From Ursus arctos (Eukaryota; Chordata; Mammalia; Carnivora; Ursidae): DNA of 64,000 nt. A model generated the notes under the pieces. That model had not been told where the DNA came from. It saw only the letters and a program-made list of their open reading frames with translations, and did no database searches. Shown here one piece after another: positions 1 through 10,660 of this stretch. The DNA is taken from positions 8,814,001-8,878,000 of the forward strand of contig NW_026622886.1 of assembly GCF_023065955.2 (NCBI RefSeq), written 5' to 3'. Both the position numbers and the translations under genes were made by a program. Positions within the stretch are counted from its first letter, which is position 1, and the number at the start of each line of letters is the position of its first letter.

Positions 1-525
1 TGGAAACTAGGAGGGTATTAAAAGAAGTCCAGAACAGGGCTGTAATTGAAGCAACCAGACATAAACATTGAACAACCAGGACATAAACTATAAATTACGT
101 ATTACGTGTGGCCGTATCCCACCACCACCCAAAACAAGGTCTTTCCCTTGCCTGGGAGGGCGAAGCATGAAATCTTAAAAGGGCAATCCCCTTCTGCCCT
201 TCCCATTCCCAAACCTTCTAGTTTCCAACAGACATTTGCCTAAGGCCATGGTGTGGCTTTACAGCAGCTCAGCAAAGACTTACCCATCTCAGCAGTGGCG
301 TATCACAACTCAGGACCACTGCGAGAACCACGCAAGTCTGACGCTGGCCAGTCCCCTCCCTCTGGTCATCGCGACCAGCGAACAGTTGCAAGCCTTCAAC
401 CAGCACATGCTGGCCCTCTAAGACCCAAGACACTTCCAAGGGGATGCAGGGGGAGTCTACGTGGCAGGCTGGGTCCCCCAAGAAGCAGAAGAGGAGATGG
501 ATATGAACACACAGTTATACAGAGA
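1..525. other. Unique intronic sequence, no gene seen
   Basis: No repeat family or coding region recognised. There is a small imperfect direct repeat (AACCAGACATAAAC at 53-66 and AACCAGGACATAAAC at 74-88). A tandem ATTACGT ATTACGT lies near 96-110. Confidence 0.5.
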
Positions 526-527
526 GA

Positions 528-610
528 CCTATATAGATATATATACAGAATATATATTTCCTATATATCATATATATGTCATATATATACATATATATCC
601 TATATATACA
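528..610. repeat. AT-rich (TA)n microsatellite
   Basis: Degenerate TATATA/CATATA repeats with periodic C and G interruptions. Confidence 0.85.
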
Positions 611-2225
611 CTCAAAGGAGTAGCTCTTGGGCTTGACCCCTGTGTAAGGGAAGGTGAGAAGCAGGACTGGGCACAGGGAGAAGCTGGGGTGACCCTTCAG
701 AACTGTCCTAAGTTGGTGAGTTGGGGGGGTGGGCTTTTATACCCTATGTCTATTAGTCACTGGGTGTGGGCTGCTTAAGAAGGGGGCGTGACTTCACCCC
801 AGTGCTCTCCTGAACCGAAGCAATTTCCAAAGAGGACAGGAACTGAGGGCTGTACCATCAACATGGAACATCCCTCAGTCCTGAAGGGGATCCCAGCAGC
901 GCATCTCCGTGTCCGAGACAGGCCACCCAATAGCCTCGGACTCCTTTACCCATTGAAGAGCAGGAAAACACATGGCTGGGGCTGAGATGTTGGCCTGGGC
1001 TCCCATGGAGAACCTGTTCTTAACCCCTTAAGCCCCTCGCCTGTAAAATGGGGCCACTAAGAGTATCGTGCATATCAGCTCCGGCAGGTTTGACCAAAAC
1101 AACGAACGTGCCCGGCAGACAGTAATCACCCAGTGAAAGGCAGCTGTGGTCTTTATCGCACACCCAGAATCGAGGAGGAAACGGCTTGCTTCAGGCCACA
1201 GCTGTAGGGGTTCGGTTTTTAAGCCTCACCCTAATGTAGGTTGTACCAAGAAACATTTCGGGGAGGTTTCGTGGTCATGGCAGCTGAGGTGTCAGTTGCT
1301 AAACGGTTTCCCTGTGTCCTCGGACCACATGCTCTCCCGGGGCTCCCTTTATGTACCTGAAGCATCACCGGCAGGCTGGGCGGAGCTGCCACTGCTGGGG
1401 ACAGAGGACGCAGCTCCTTTGGAAAAGGCCAAGGAGGACGGCAGCTGGAGAACAGTGCCTCCCCCTGGCCGGCCAAAGGGCAAAGATCTGAAAGCCAGAT
1501 CTTGGGCTTGGGTAGGGAGGGTCCCAGCCTGGGAGGGTGAGGAGGTGGGGAGGGCAGCAGCAAGGCCTCAGAACCCACCTGCCCGGTAGGGCAGGGGAGA
1601 GATCTCCGCAGGTGCAGGAGGGGCCCGGCCACGTGAGCAGCAGGAGAAGGAAATGTAGGTTAGACATCTAGGACAGTTCTGAAGCCGGGGCTGTGTCTGC
1701 CAGGAAGTCAGGCAGGGGCGGGAAGAGTTGGGAAGTAGAAAAGGCAGAGGACCAAGCGGGCCTCAAAGCCTCCGATTTGGAAAAGGAGCACAGTGGGGAG
1801 AAAAAGAATCCCTCTGATGAAGCAGAAGGAAGGGTGCTGGGGAGGCCGGCTGAGGCGGGGCACAGAGGCCGGCAGCCCCCTCCTCTGCCCCTCCCACAGC
1901 GGACACGGGGGGCTACGTGGTGCAGGGGCTGGGCATCCCTTGCCACCATGGGGACTCATGGGGACCAGAGGCTGGCCCTCGGGCTCACTGGGCAGACTTC
2001 TGCTAACGTCCCCTCTGCCAGAATGGTCTCCCTGCCGCGCACCCTGAGTTCTCTGCATGGACTCCACTGCAGTATTTACCCCGTCTGACTTTTATTTGCT
2101 GGGCTGTGAACTCAATTCCTCCACAAATATTTACCGAGTATAAATAAGGCGCTGGACTGGGGGGCTGTGAAGGATGCTGTTACAGGATCAGCCCTCTCTC
2201 AAGGACTGCAGGGATCCCAAGGCCG
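611..2225. other. Mostly unique intronic sequence
   Basis: No gene recognised. A weak MIR-like piece (cctgtaaaatgggg, about 1018-1080) is present. The stretch 1370-2050 is GC-rich with few stops in several frames, which yields chance open frames on both strands, none with a recognisable domain. Confidence 0.5.
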
Positions 2226-2330
2226 GCTCGGTCACTTCCTGGCTGTGTGACCTTGGGCAAATTCCTCCAGCTGTCTCCATTTCAGTTCTCTTGGGGGATG
2301 GGCGTATGGGGTGATAAGGCTGAAAGGGCA
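2226..2330 (+). repeat. MIR SINE fragment
   Basis: Contains the diagnostic MIR core 'ctggctgtgtgaccttgggcaa' (cut here to its key part), then a degenerate cctcagtttc-like segment. Ancient and diverged. Confidence 0.7.
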
Positions 2331-2374
2331 AGGTAGGGGGGTCAGGTCAGGGCCTCTGCATAACCTCATGACTG

Positions 2375-2480
2375 CCATTTATGAAAGCACCTAGTCCTAA
2401 GTGTCTGGAACTGTTTTAGATGTGTATGGCTATCATCACTAAGCTGACAATCGCCCCATAAGGTGGGAATTCTCTACCTT
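2375..2480 (-). repeat. MIR-like fragment
   Basis: Resembles the reverse-oriented 3' half of MIR (catttat-gagcac-ctaagtg-ctg ... cataaggtggga). Strongly diverged. Confidence 0.45.
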
Positions 2481-2583
2481 GGACCGCACAGACGCGAACC
2501 TTCCTCCATGCCCAGCACATGGTAGGAGTGTGAATAAAGGCTGACATAAGTTTGTGTTTACTATGTGCTAAGTGTTTCTAGGC

Positions 2584-2764
2584 CAGTGGTTCTCAACCAG
2601 AGGACACGGAGCAATGGGGGGGGGGGTGCGGAGGCCAGTGCTCCTGGCATCTAAGTGAGTAGGGCCCAAGGATGCTTCTCACTGTCTTGTAATGCAGAGC
2701 AAGTCCCCACTATGGAGAATTATCTGGTCCAAACTGTCAGTCGTGCTGAGGTTGACAAACCCTG
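2584..2764 (+). mobile_element. MER5A hAT-Charlie DNA transposon remnant
   Basis: Starts CAGTGGTTCTCAACC and ends GGTTGACAAACCCTG, the terminal inverted repeats of MER5A. The interior matches (ctggcatctaagtgagtag, attatctggtccaaa). An 11-G run lies near 2617-2627. Confidence 0.85.
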
Positions 2765-2784
2765 CTCCGGGACTGGGGACCCAC

Positions 2785-3040
2785 CAATGCACCAAATGGA
2801 CAATGTCCCTGGAGCTCAGGTCCCAGAAGAGTGGACAGATAAAGAACAAGGAAACGTATAGGTGTCTGTTGGTGCTACGTGCTAAGGAGAAAAATAAAGT
2901 AGGACAGGAGAAAAGAGAGTGACCAGGGAGTCCCTGGGGACATAAGGGGACATTTGAGAAGAGACCAGAGGGAAGTGCAGGGGGGAACCAGGAGCCTCCT
3001 GCTGTGCTGGGCAAAGGTCCTGGGCAGGGCACACAGGCAT
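2785..3040 (-). repeat. L2 LINE fragment (reverse)
   Basis: Reads like the complement of the L2 3' region: 'gtgctaaggagaaaaataaag', then 'ggggacatttgagaagagacc'. Confidence 0.65.
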
Positions 3041-4525
3041 CCTCGAGGGATGGCAGGAGGTCTATGTGGCCAAAGGGCAGTAAGCACGGATCGAGTGGTC
3101 AGAGTCAAGGTCAGAAAGGTACTCAGACAATTTAGTTAGCCGTGTGGATACTCTCGGAGGTGGTAGGTACACTCCCTGAGGACACAGTTCATGCCCTTGT
3201 ATGCAACCCCTCCGTGCCACACATTTGCTGGAACGAAGCGGAGGAAGACGCCAAGTTGAATTGCATTTTGGCTCAGGGGAGGCAGTTTCCTGTACTGCAA
3301 AATTTACACGAGACAAATTGTCCCCGCTTTGTTCTGGTTTTGGGCAGGAAATGAGTTTAAATGTGCTGTCAGCTTTTTATTTTATAATTATTGGTTGGCT
3401 TTCGTTCACTTCAGGAGAGAGGGAGAGAATATAACGATAACTGAGTCTCTGACACTTGGTACTGTTAGGGCTGTTAGTACGGGTGCCAACCCAGATGCCT
3501 GTATGCAACAGAGACACACCCTCTGATGATAGGAAGGGGGAAATATAGGGTATCGTCCCCCAGGGAAAATGCCTAAGCCTGGTCCTGGCTCATGGGGGCC
3601 AAACCGCTACCGTGTAGTTACCAAATGAAGATTTGCTGTATCAACTGCCTGCGAAATATTTGTCTTCTGGCCCCCTGGCCTCACATTGCTGATGTCCCTT
3701 CCCGTTGCGTCAGGATATGTCTTCCTGTCATGGGCCACCACTGACACTGAAGTTCACAATCGCTCCCACTGCTGGGTCCGCAGAAAGGACCTCTTTACTG
3801 GGTCACTGGGAAACCACAGTTCTATGGGTTTTCTTGGGTCTTACACCAGTATGGCTGCTGTGACAATGGGCTAAACACCGCCAAGGAGAGGGCAGCGAGA
3901 CCTGGAGCTGAGTCTGAGAATTTCAACACTGTCCTTTTAGTCTCAACAGGAAGGCAGTCATTCACTGATCCAACAAGTCGTTGTTGGAGATGGCTAGAGG
4001 GCGGGTGACGCAAAGATGAGTCAAGCCCCGATTGTTCTCTCAAGCGACTTACAGGGTAGTAGAAAAGTTAAAACATATATCTAATTAGTAATAAAAGGTT
4101 CAGCGTCCCAACTGAGGAGAATTCACAAAGAACTATGAAGAGGAGGATTACGTAGAAGACAGGATAGCATGAAGATTTCTCTCTCATGCCAACTGTGATC
4201 AATAGCGGTTGCGGAGAACGTCCCATCTGAGCTCAGTGATAGCAAGTGCTATGCTCAATGGATTGTGTCTGCCATAAACAAAGAAACCACGTGGTAGATG
4301 TACCAAGTATCTTTGTCCCCCAAGCGTAAGTAGAGACCAATTAAGTGGATGTGTAGCTTTAAGAATGAATTATGCTCTTCCTTTTAATGTTTAACATAGA
4401 AATACAGTAACTATGTTACACTATTAAAATAGAAATGAAGGAGTAGTAAAAACTCAACTTCATAATGCTAAGTGTGTATTTATTTACCTCCTTAACTCTA
4501 AGAGTACTGAAAAAGCAAGAGAAAG
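3041..4525. other. Unique intronic sequence
   Basis: No coding gene recognised. About 3955-4090 vaguely resembles a reversed L2 3' end. The rest (for example 4080-4500) is AT-rich and unassigned. Confidence 0.45.
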
Positions 4526-5480
4526 ACTTACCACTTGAAATCAGGGGGTGGCTGGCTCGGAATCAGGGCAGTGCTCTGGGCTGAGGGCCCCTCCCCCACC
4601 CACTGCCACACTCTCTCCCCCCAAAGCTCCACCAAGGCCATCTTGGGGAGCCTGGCAGGGGAGCGGTGTAGTCTCATCCTAGAACCAGATTTGCCAGTCA
4701 AATCCTTCCTTCCCAGGGACTGGACAGAGAGGGCAAGATGTCCTTCTGCGACCGCCCAGTCCTTTGAGAGCCTGTTCGGCAACAGCTTTTGGGGCGGACG
4801 TCCTGTCTCCTTTCGTGGGGACCCTGCTCACACCCGTTCGGTAGGCTGTTTGAAGAACCCTGTGGGCATGGCAGAAGCAAACCCAGAGCTGGGATTTAGT
4901 CTCATTCTGACACAACAAAGCTCCAGAATGATCTCCCCACTTGCCAGTCAAACTGCAGTGGAGTCAAAGGCAGCACACAGGTCTCAGGCTCCAGAGAGAG
5001 ATGGAACTGCTTTATTAATATCACAAAGTAGAGGAGAAAAAAAAAAGAAAGAGTGTTCTGGATTTGCTGTGCCAACAGTGCTTCAAAGCACAATCATCAG
5101 GCAGGAGAAGAGGAGGTGGGTCAGGTGGATTCACGCCCTCTCAGGGCTGCCATCTTGGGAGGAGCTGGTGGCCCTTCCTGGCCAGCGTGCCTGCGAGAGG
5201 AACTGCTCTGTCCTCTCACCTAGCGGGACAGCCCTCCAAGACTCAGGAAAGAAGGCGACAGAACAGATTCACGACCAAAGCATCAAAAGCTTCAATTACA
5301 AAAATTTTTTCCAGTCTTTTCCTCAAAGGCAGCCAAAAGAGCGCCTTCACAGAGCCAGCTTTGTGCGGACTTGAAACCAAACCACTTCCAGCAGCAGAGG
5401 CTGCGCAGCCCGACCAGGCTGCCCACCCCAGAGCCCGGCTGTAAAACCTTCGGTACTTCCTTCATATGGGCAGCCCAGAG
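4526..5480. other. Unusually open non-repetitive stretch
   Basis: The plus strand has a stop-free stretch (4535-5374, 279 codons, no ATG until about 4868). The minus strand is also open from 4782 to a good splice donor (AAGTG|GTAAGT, GT at 4531-4530). No domain or similarity is recognised. It could be a lncRNA exon, an alternative ABTB3 exon, or chance. Confidence 0.3.
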
Positions 5481-5954
5481 ACCTGGCTTTATTTTGTTTT
5501 TATTTTTATTTTTCATTTCAGGGGAAAGGGCTGAGGTGGGGACAAGGAGGGCAAAGCAGAAACACTACATGTTCCTAAAGCTTCCTAAAGCTCATCTACA
5601 GAAATGGCCAGGCAACAGGAGCATTCTGATGACTCATTCGACGTACTTAGCTAAGCACCCCCCATGGGTCAGGCCCTTGTCTCCAAGCCTAGTGCAGCTG
5701 GACAAAGCAGGTGCCCCATGGAAACCCCTGCCGTGCCCACAGGTGTGCTGGTGGGAAGCCCAATGGGAAGCTTTCACGAAACCACACGGGCCACCATGGG
5801 GACAGCCAGAAACAACTGAATCCAAGTCGTGGATCAGTAGGTGGGGGCAAGAGGCAATGACATTTGGGGGACTGGGGTAACATGTACCCACAGCTTGGTG
5901 AAGCCGGGGAAATGGCTTACAGCCTCATTAAAATCACTGTCGGATAACGATGAT

Positions 5955-6150
5955 CAAGGAGGAAATAACATTTATTAAGTGGCATGCACTCACATATATT
6001 GTAGCATTTAATTCTTAGGACACTCCTCAGAGATGCATGTTATCATCCCTGTTTTACAGATGAAGAAACAGAGGCTCCGAGGGGTTGAAGAAGATTCTCA
6101 GGTTCACAGGGCTGGTAAATGGCGGAGCCAGGACTGAATGCGGATTCATC
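5955..6150 (-). repeat. MIR SINE (reverse)
   Basis: Characteristic complement of MIR: 'ttttacagatgaagaaac' then 'gaggctccgaggggtt' and 'gctggtaaatggcggagcc'. Confidence 0.8.
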
Positions 6151-6329
6151 TGACCCCAAGGTTGCTGCTTATTTCATTACGCCTCACCACCTCTCGGCAT
6201 TACGTCCCTACTCAGGACGCACCATACAAATTCTGCAAAACAAAGCCTCCTTCGGCCTGAGTTTTTGGATGGTCAAGTTCAGAACACTCAGAAGAGAGTA
6301 AGAATCTCAGAAACAAACCCATCATGGAA

Positions 6330-7280
6330 GAACCGATTTACGATAAAGGTTGCACCTTGTACCACTAGAGAAAGGAATGATTCTCTCGTAATGTTCAGAA
6401 ACCCGGATCACTAAATGAATTTGGATCCTTCCTGTACACTATACATAAAGGTAGACTCCAAAGGGATGACAAAGCTAAATGTGACAAGCCAACTCCGAAG
6501 CTAACAGAATAAAGTGCGAGGCTCCCTTTCTGAACTTAGGGTATAGAAGAGCCTCTTAAGTAAGATCCCCCAAAACATGGACCACAAAGCCGAATATGTT
6601 GATAGATTTGATCACATAAAAATTGAGGGATTCCGGGGCGCCTGGGTGGCTCAGTCGTTGAGCATCTGCCTTTGGCTCAGGGCGTGATCCCGGCGTTCTG
6701 GGATCGAGCCCCACATCAGGCTCCTCGCTGGGAGCCTGCTTCTTCCTCTCCCACTCCCCCTGCTTGTGTTCCCTCTCTCACTGGCTGTCTCTCTCTCTCT
6801 GTCAAGTAAATAAATAAAATCTTTTAAAAACAACAACAACAACAACAAAAAAAAAACCCTACAAAATTGAGGGATCCTGTTCAATAAAAGACACCACGGA
6901 CAAAGTTACCAGAGAAACGGCAGCGCGGAAAAGGATATCGGCGGTGTAGCTGCAATGTTATCACCACATCAGGATGGCAAAACGGGTAAGCGGAGTTGCA
7001 CAGAATGCTGGGGGGGATACGGGGAAACGGGAACCCTCGTGCAGCGCTGGGGATGGTCGAGATTTGTGCAACTGTTCTAGAGACTTATCGGGTCGTGACT
7101 ACTGATGCCAAATACGGATAAATCCTATGACCCATGACGCTCACACTTGGAGATAAAGCCCAGAGACAGAGACCGCACAGGTTCCCAAGGGGACAAGTAG
7201 GAGGATATTCATGGTGGTGGGGACCTGGGAGCCACCAGCTGCCTAACACTAAAGAATGAATAAATGCAATATAGAGTGGG
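6330..7280 (+). mobile_element. Old L1M fragment (ORF2 3' part), split by a SINE
   Basis: 6330-6631 and 6863-7280 together resemble diverged L1 ORF2 3' sequence: 'gatttgatcacataaaaatt', 'aaagacaccac', 'ggatggcaaaacgg', 'atcctatgaccca'. The reading frame is destroyed. The SINE at 6635 interrupts it. Confidence 0.65.
6635..6862 (+). mobile_element. Carnivore SINE (SINEC, bear/panda type)
   Basis: tRNA-derived head 'ggggcgcctgggtggctcag', body 'gtgatcccggcgttctggga', CT-rich segment, AATAAAATC and an A-rich (CAA)n tail. A perfect 13-bp target-site duplication AAAATTGAGGGAT lies at 6619-6631 and 6863-6875. The perfect duplication implies a fairly recent insertion. Confidence 0.97.
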
Positions 7281-7324
7281 TACCTACTATGTGGTAGTCA
7301 TTAGCGCCATTCACTAATTCCCTT

Positions 7325-7662
7325 CAGCTTTCCTCCTTCTAGATTCACGGCAGGATTACAGTTCCCACTCCTTATGAAGCTGGGAATGATCCGTGAGCTC
7401 ATTAGGCCACTTCTGGACCAGGGTGCTGTTTCCCACCTTCTGAACAGTCTTGACGAGCCAGTGAGTGGCCACTTTCTCCTCTTTCTGCCATGGTGGCACG
7501 TTGGGGCTCCATCAGCCTAAGCCCCCCGAGTGAGAGGCAAAGCAAAGCTCCTTCTGACCTGACGGGCACGGAATATGGCCAAACGGTAAACCTCTATTAT
7601 TTTAAGGCACTAAGATTTCGGTGTTGTGACTGCAGAATAACTTAGCCTACCTCGAATGATAC
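7325..7662 (+). mobile_element. MaLR/MLT-like solo LTR (ancient)
   Basis: Ends with the typical 'attttaaggcactaagattt' and 'aataacttagcctacc' motifs of ancient mammalian MLT-type LTRs. The 5' half has 'gattacagttcccactccttatg'. Subfamily not determined. Confidence 0.5.
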
Positions 7663-7796
7663 AACTACGCAGCTGCTAGAGAAAATAAACCAGATATACA
7701 GCCAACAGCAGGGAGAGAGCTTAAAACCATGGTGAGAACGTGGCGGAATGGCCAGAACAAGAGAAGCTCCCAGGTGCAATATCATTTCCATACACC

Positions 7797-7798
<2 letters not shown>

Positions 7799-7835
<37 letters not shown>
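7799..7835. repeat. (AC)n microsatellite
   Basis: About 17 uninterrupted AC units; polymorphism likely. Confidence 0.97.
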
Positions 7836-7838
<3 letters not shown>

Positions 7839-8158
7839 CAACAATACATGTTTTATAGACACATACCTGTTCGAGGGTATCAAACACCTGAGGTGGGTCC
7901 CTTTAGGGGAGGGAAGATCACAGAGGAAGAGAAAAAAAATTAAGAACTAAAACGGGAGAGAGCCTGGCACTGAGGATAATGAAACTTCCATGAATCCTCG
8001 AGCATGAATAACTCAACTCTCTATTCTATTCAAGATCAAAAAGAAAAGGAAAGAGGAAAGAGTGTAAATAACTCTTCTGGGTTGACTTCGGGATGCATTT
8101 TAAATCCTGCAGGCCAATCAGTCTTCTACTGACACAGTGCTTCCCTTTCCCCACCAAG

Positions 8159-8221
8159 CTGTTTGTTTGTTTGTTTCTTTCTTTCTTTCCTTCCTTCCTT
8201 CCATTCATTCATTCATTCATT
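8159..8221. repeat. TTTG/TTTC/TTCC/ATTC compound microsatellite
   Basis: Four successive tetranucleotide repeat types (GTTT, CTTT, CTTC, ATTC) run into one another without a break. Confidence 0.9.
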
Positions 8222-8224
8222 ATT

Positions 8225-8610
8225 GAAGTATAGTTAGGAAACCCTCCCGCACTGTTGCTGAGAATGTAAACTGGTGCAGCCACTGTGGAAAACAGTGTGG
8301 AGACTCTTCAAAAATTTAAAAAGAGAAATACCATAGGATCCCGGAATTCTACTCCTGGGTATTTACCCAAAGAAAATGAAAATGCTAGTTCAAAAAGATA
8401 CGTGCCCCCTATGTTTTTGCAGCATTATTTACAATAGCCAAGCTATGGAAGCAGCCCAAGTGTTCATCGACAGACGAACGGCTAAAGAAGAGTGGTGTCT
8501 GTATTATAGATGTATAACACACCACACACACACACACGCACACGCATGCACACGCACACACAGAGGACCACTGCACAGCCATAAAAAAGCACTTCCCCAA
8601 GTGCTCATCG
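8225..8610 (+). mobile_element. L1M ORF2 3' fragment
   Basis: One frame of 8410-8512 reads VFAALFTIAKLWKQPK and CSSTDERLKK, the recognisable L1 ORF2 C-terminal region, upstream of 'ctggtgcagccactgtggaa'. It is frameshifted and interrupted by a (CA)n tract (8521-8563). Confidence 0.8.
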
Positions 8611-9105
8611 ACCTCCCAATCTCTGGAGCTACCACACCTTCTTGGTACAAAGGCATAAATTACAGCCACGGCAGCTACTGCCCATCTCCCGCTTCTCTGT
8701 CATCTGAGGGAAGACGCCATCTGAGGGAACAGAGCATCAAGCAGCCTGACTGGAGAAACAAGAAGGGAAATGCACCAACTGTGACAAACTCCAAGCCAAC
8801 GGCATTGATCAGCTGTGTCCTCCCTCGACGGGGGCAGTCCTGGCTCCTGACAAGATCTGAGTCGGGAACAAATGACCAGCTTTGGTCCACACCCGCAGGA
8901 GATGATGCAAGGCTCAGTCAAGTGCTCCTGGCAGCCTGAGTTTCCTGGGTTCCAGCAGCCGTAGGGTTCAGGAGTTGGCTGGCTTGGAATTCCACTAGCT
9001 ACCCACATCCCAGCAAGGACTACGCTGACAGACTAACACAGTGCAGCTCAAACAGCACACCAGAGAGGCTCCCTGCCATCATTTTCTCTCCTGGGTGTCG
9101 TGCAA
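8611..9105. other. Unique intronic sequence
   Basis: No repeat or gene recognised. Overlapping open frames on both strands here have no recognisable domains. Confidence 0.45.
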
Positions 9106-9109
9106 AGGG

Positions 9110-9235
9110 GCCGGGCTTGGAGTCAGGCAGACCTGAGTCTGAGCTCTCTCCCCCTAGGCACTGAGCTATTTATCTCCATGCCTGGTACTGTGGCAGGCAC
9201 ACAGCAGAAGCTTATAAATATTTGTTGAACGGAAC
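9110..9235 (+). repeat. MIR/L2 3'-end fragment
   Basis: 'ggagtcaggcagacctgagt' followed by a tail of the 'ggcacacagcagaagcttat-aaatatttgttgaa' type, shared by MIR and L2. Confidence 0.6.
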
Positions 9236-9239
9236 TGTT

Positions 9240-9970
9240 TATATGTTCTTACTCATTTTCCTCAAGAAACCACCAACCTAGATAAGTACATTCATTTTAG
9301 GTGAGGCACCCCCTTCCAGAATGTAAATAACAGTAATTCTTTTCAATTATCAAACGTGTGATACAAGGTTCTTTCATATTCATTTTTGAGATTAATCTTT
9401 ATATGAATTCTCTTATTATGCTCTTTATAAAGGTAAGTAGGATAAAGCTCAAAGAGGGTAAGTAATCAACCCACGCTTTGGGGGAATGCAAGCTAATCAA
9501 TGTGGAAGGAACAATAGAATTAGAAAACCAACAATTTGCAAGCCTCAGCATAACAGTCAGCTCAGGTAAGAATCGGCAACAGACGCAAAGACTTCTGGGA
9601 GGAAGATGGTTGGGGAACAGGATGTTCACAGGCTCTCCAAGTATCACTCGCGGATGACTTAATTGCTACAAAGGGAAAATGTGTCTTTACAATGGGGAGC
9701 TCTTGTAGTCGCCACCTTTAACCAAGAGCTCTAACAGTGTCTCCAACTGTAGCACAGCTCCCAGTGGGGCACAGTTAACAAGTACACAGTAAGGCCTGTG
9801 GGTACTCCTACCGAACATCTTTCATTTACTATAACCACGGGGAAGCCATCGGACAAACCCAGAATGTGGGGCATTCTACAAGACACATAGTCTGTTTTTC
9901 TTCAAGAACAGTCAGTTATGAAAACGTAGAAAGGCAGGGGAGCTGTTCTAGCATTAAAAGGGGCTAAAGA
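9240..9970. other. Unique/unassigned intronic sequence
   Basis: A diverged reversed MIR may lie at about 9370-9480 ('aaagctcaaagagggtaagt'). Nothing else recognised. Confidence 0.4.
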
Positions 9971-10155
9971 GGGGAGCCTGGGTGGCTCAGTCGGTTAAGC
10001 ATCTGACTCTTGATTTCAGCTCAGGTCATGATCTCAGGGTCATGATCTCAGGGTCGTGAGATCAAGCCCCACCTCGGGCTCCACACTGGGCATGGAGTCT
10101 GCCGAAGATTCTCCCTCTCCCTCTCCCTCTGCCCCTCCCTACTCCCTATCTAAAA
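9971..10155 (+). mobile_element. Carnivore SINE (SINEC)
   Basis: Head 'ggggagcctgggtggctcag', 'atctgactcttgatttcagc', CT-rich tail and short A run. A short CTAAAGAG duplication flanks it. It carries an internal tandem duplication of 14 bp (10025-10038 = 10039-10052, GTCATGATCTCAGG). Confidence 0.93.
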
Positions 10156-10184
10156 AAAGGCAGGGAGACTAAAGAGATAAAGTA

Positions 10185-10660
10185 GTCAAATGTAATGCAT
10201 AACTTTTAAAAAGTTACAAAAGTTATTCTTGGGACACTGGAGGCAAATTACATAAGGACTGAACAGTAGATGGTATTATTAAATTAATATTAAATTAATA
10301 TTAATTTGGGGGGTTTGATACTATTATCTATTATTAGATCTCTTTATTGTGATAATGGTCTTGGGATTACATAGGAGAATGTCCATGTTCTCAGGAAATG
10401 CAACTGAAACATCAGGAGTAAAGATTAGGGGTAAAGTATCATGATGGCTGAGACTTACTTGTAAATGGTTCAACAAAACAGAAGAGTGTGTGGGTGTGTA
10501 AAGAGAGAGCAAGGGAGGGAGGGCATGCCAAGGTGCCAAATGTTAACAGCTGCTGGAATCAAGGTAAAGATAAAGGGTATATAGGTATTCATTTTCCTGC
10601 TCCTTCAAATTTTCTGTAGGTTTGAAAATTGTCAATTAAAATGAAGCTGGGAGGAAAACA
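10185..10660 (+). mobile_element. L1M-type 3' end (ancient)
   Basis: The series 'attgtgataatggtcttggg', 'gagaatgtccatgttctcag', 'tggttcaacaaaacagaag', 'gggtatataggtattc' and 'gtttgaaaattgtcaatt' resembles a common old L1 3' untranslated region. An AT tandem (ATTAAATTAAT)2 sits at about 10278-10306. Confidence 0.5.

Noticed and set aside
5490..5525. Strong polypyrimidine tract plus TTTCAG on the plus strand
   Set aside because: Looks like a 3' splice site but is on the strand opposite to ABTB3, and no plus-strand exon structure is supported.
6635..6700. tRNA-like sequence at SINE heads
   Set aside because: tRNA-derived part of Can-SINEs, not functional tRNA genes.
7642..7950. Frames with poly-CV or poly-TH runs
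   Set aside because: Translations of the (AC)n microsatellite.
8376..8939. 187-codon plus-strand frame
   Set aside because: Out of frame with the L1 ORF2 remnant it overlaps and includes a translated (CA)n tract.
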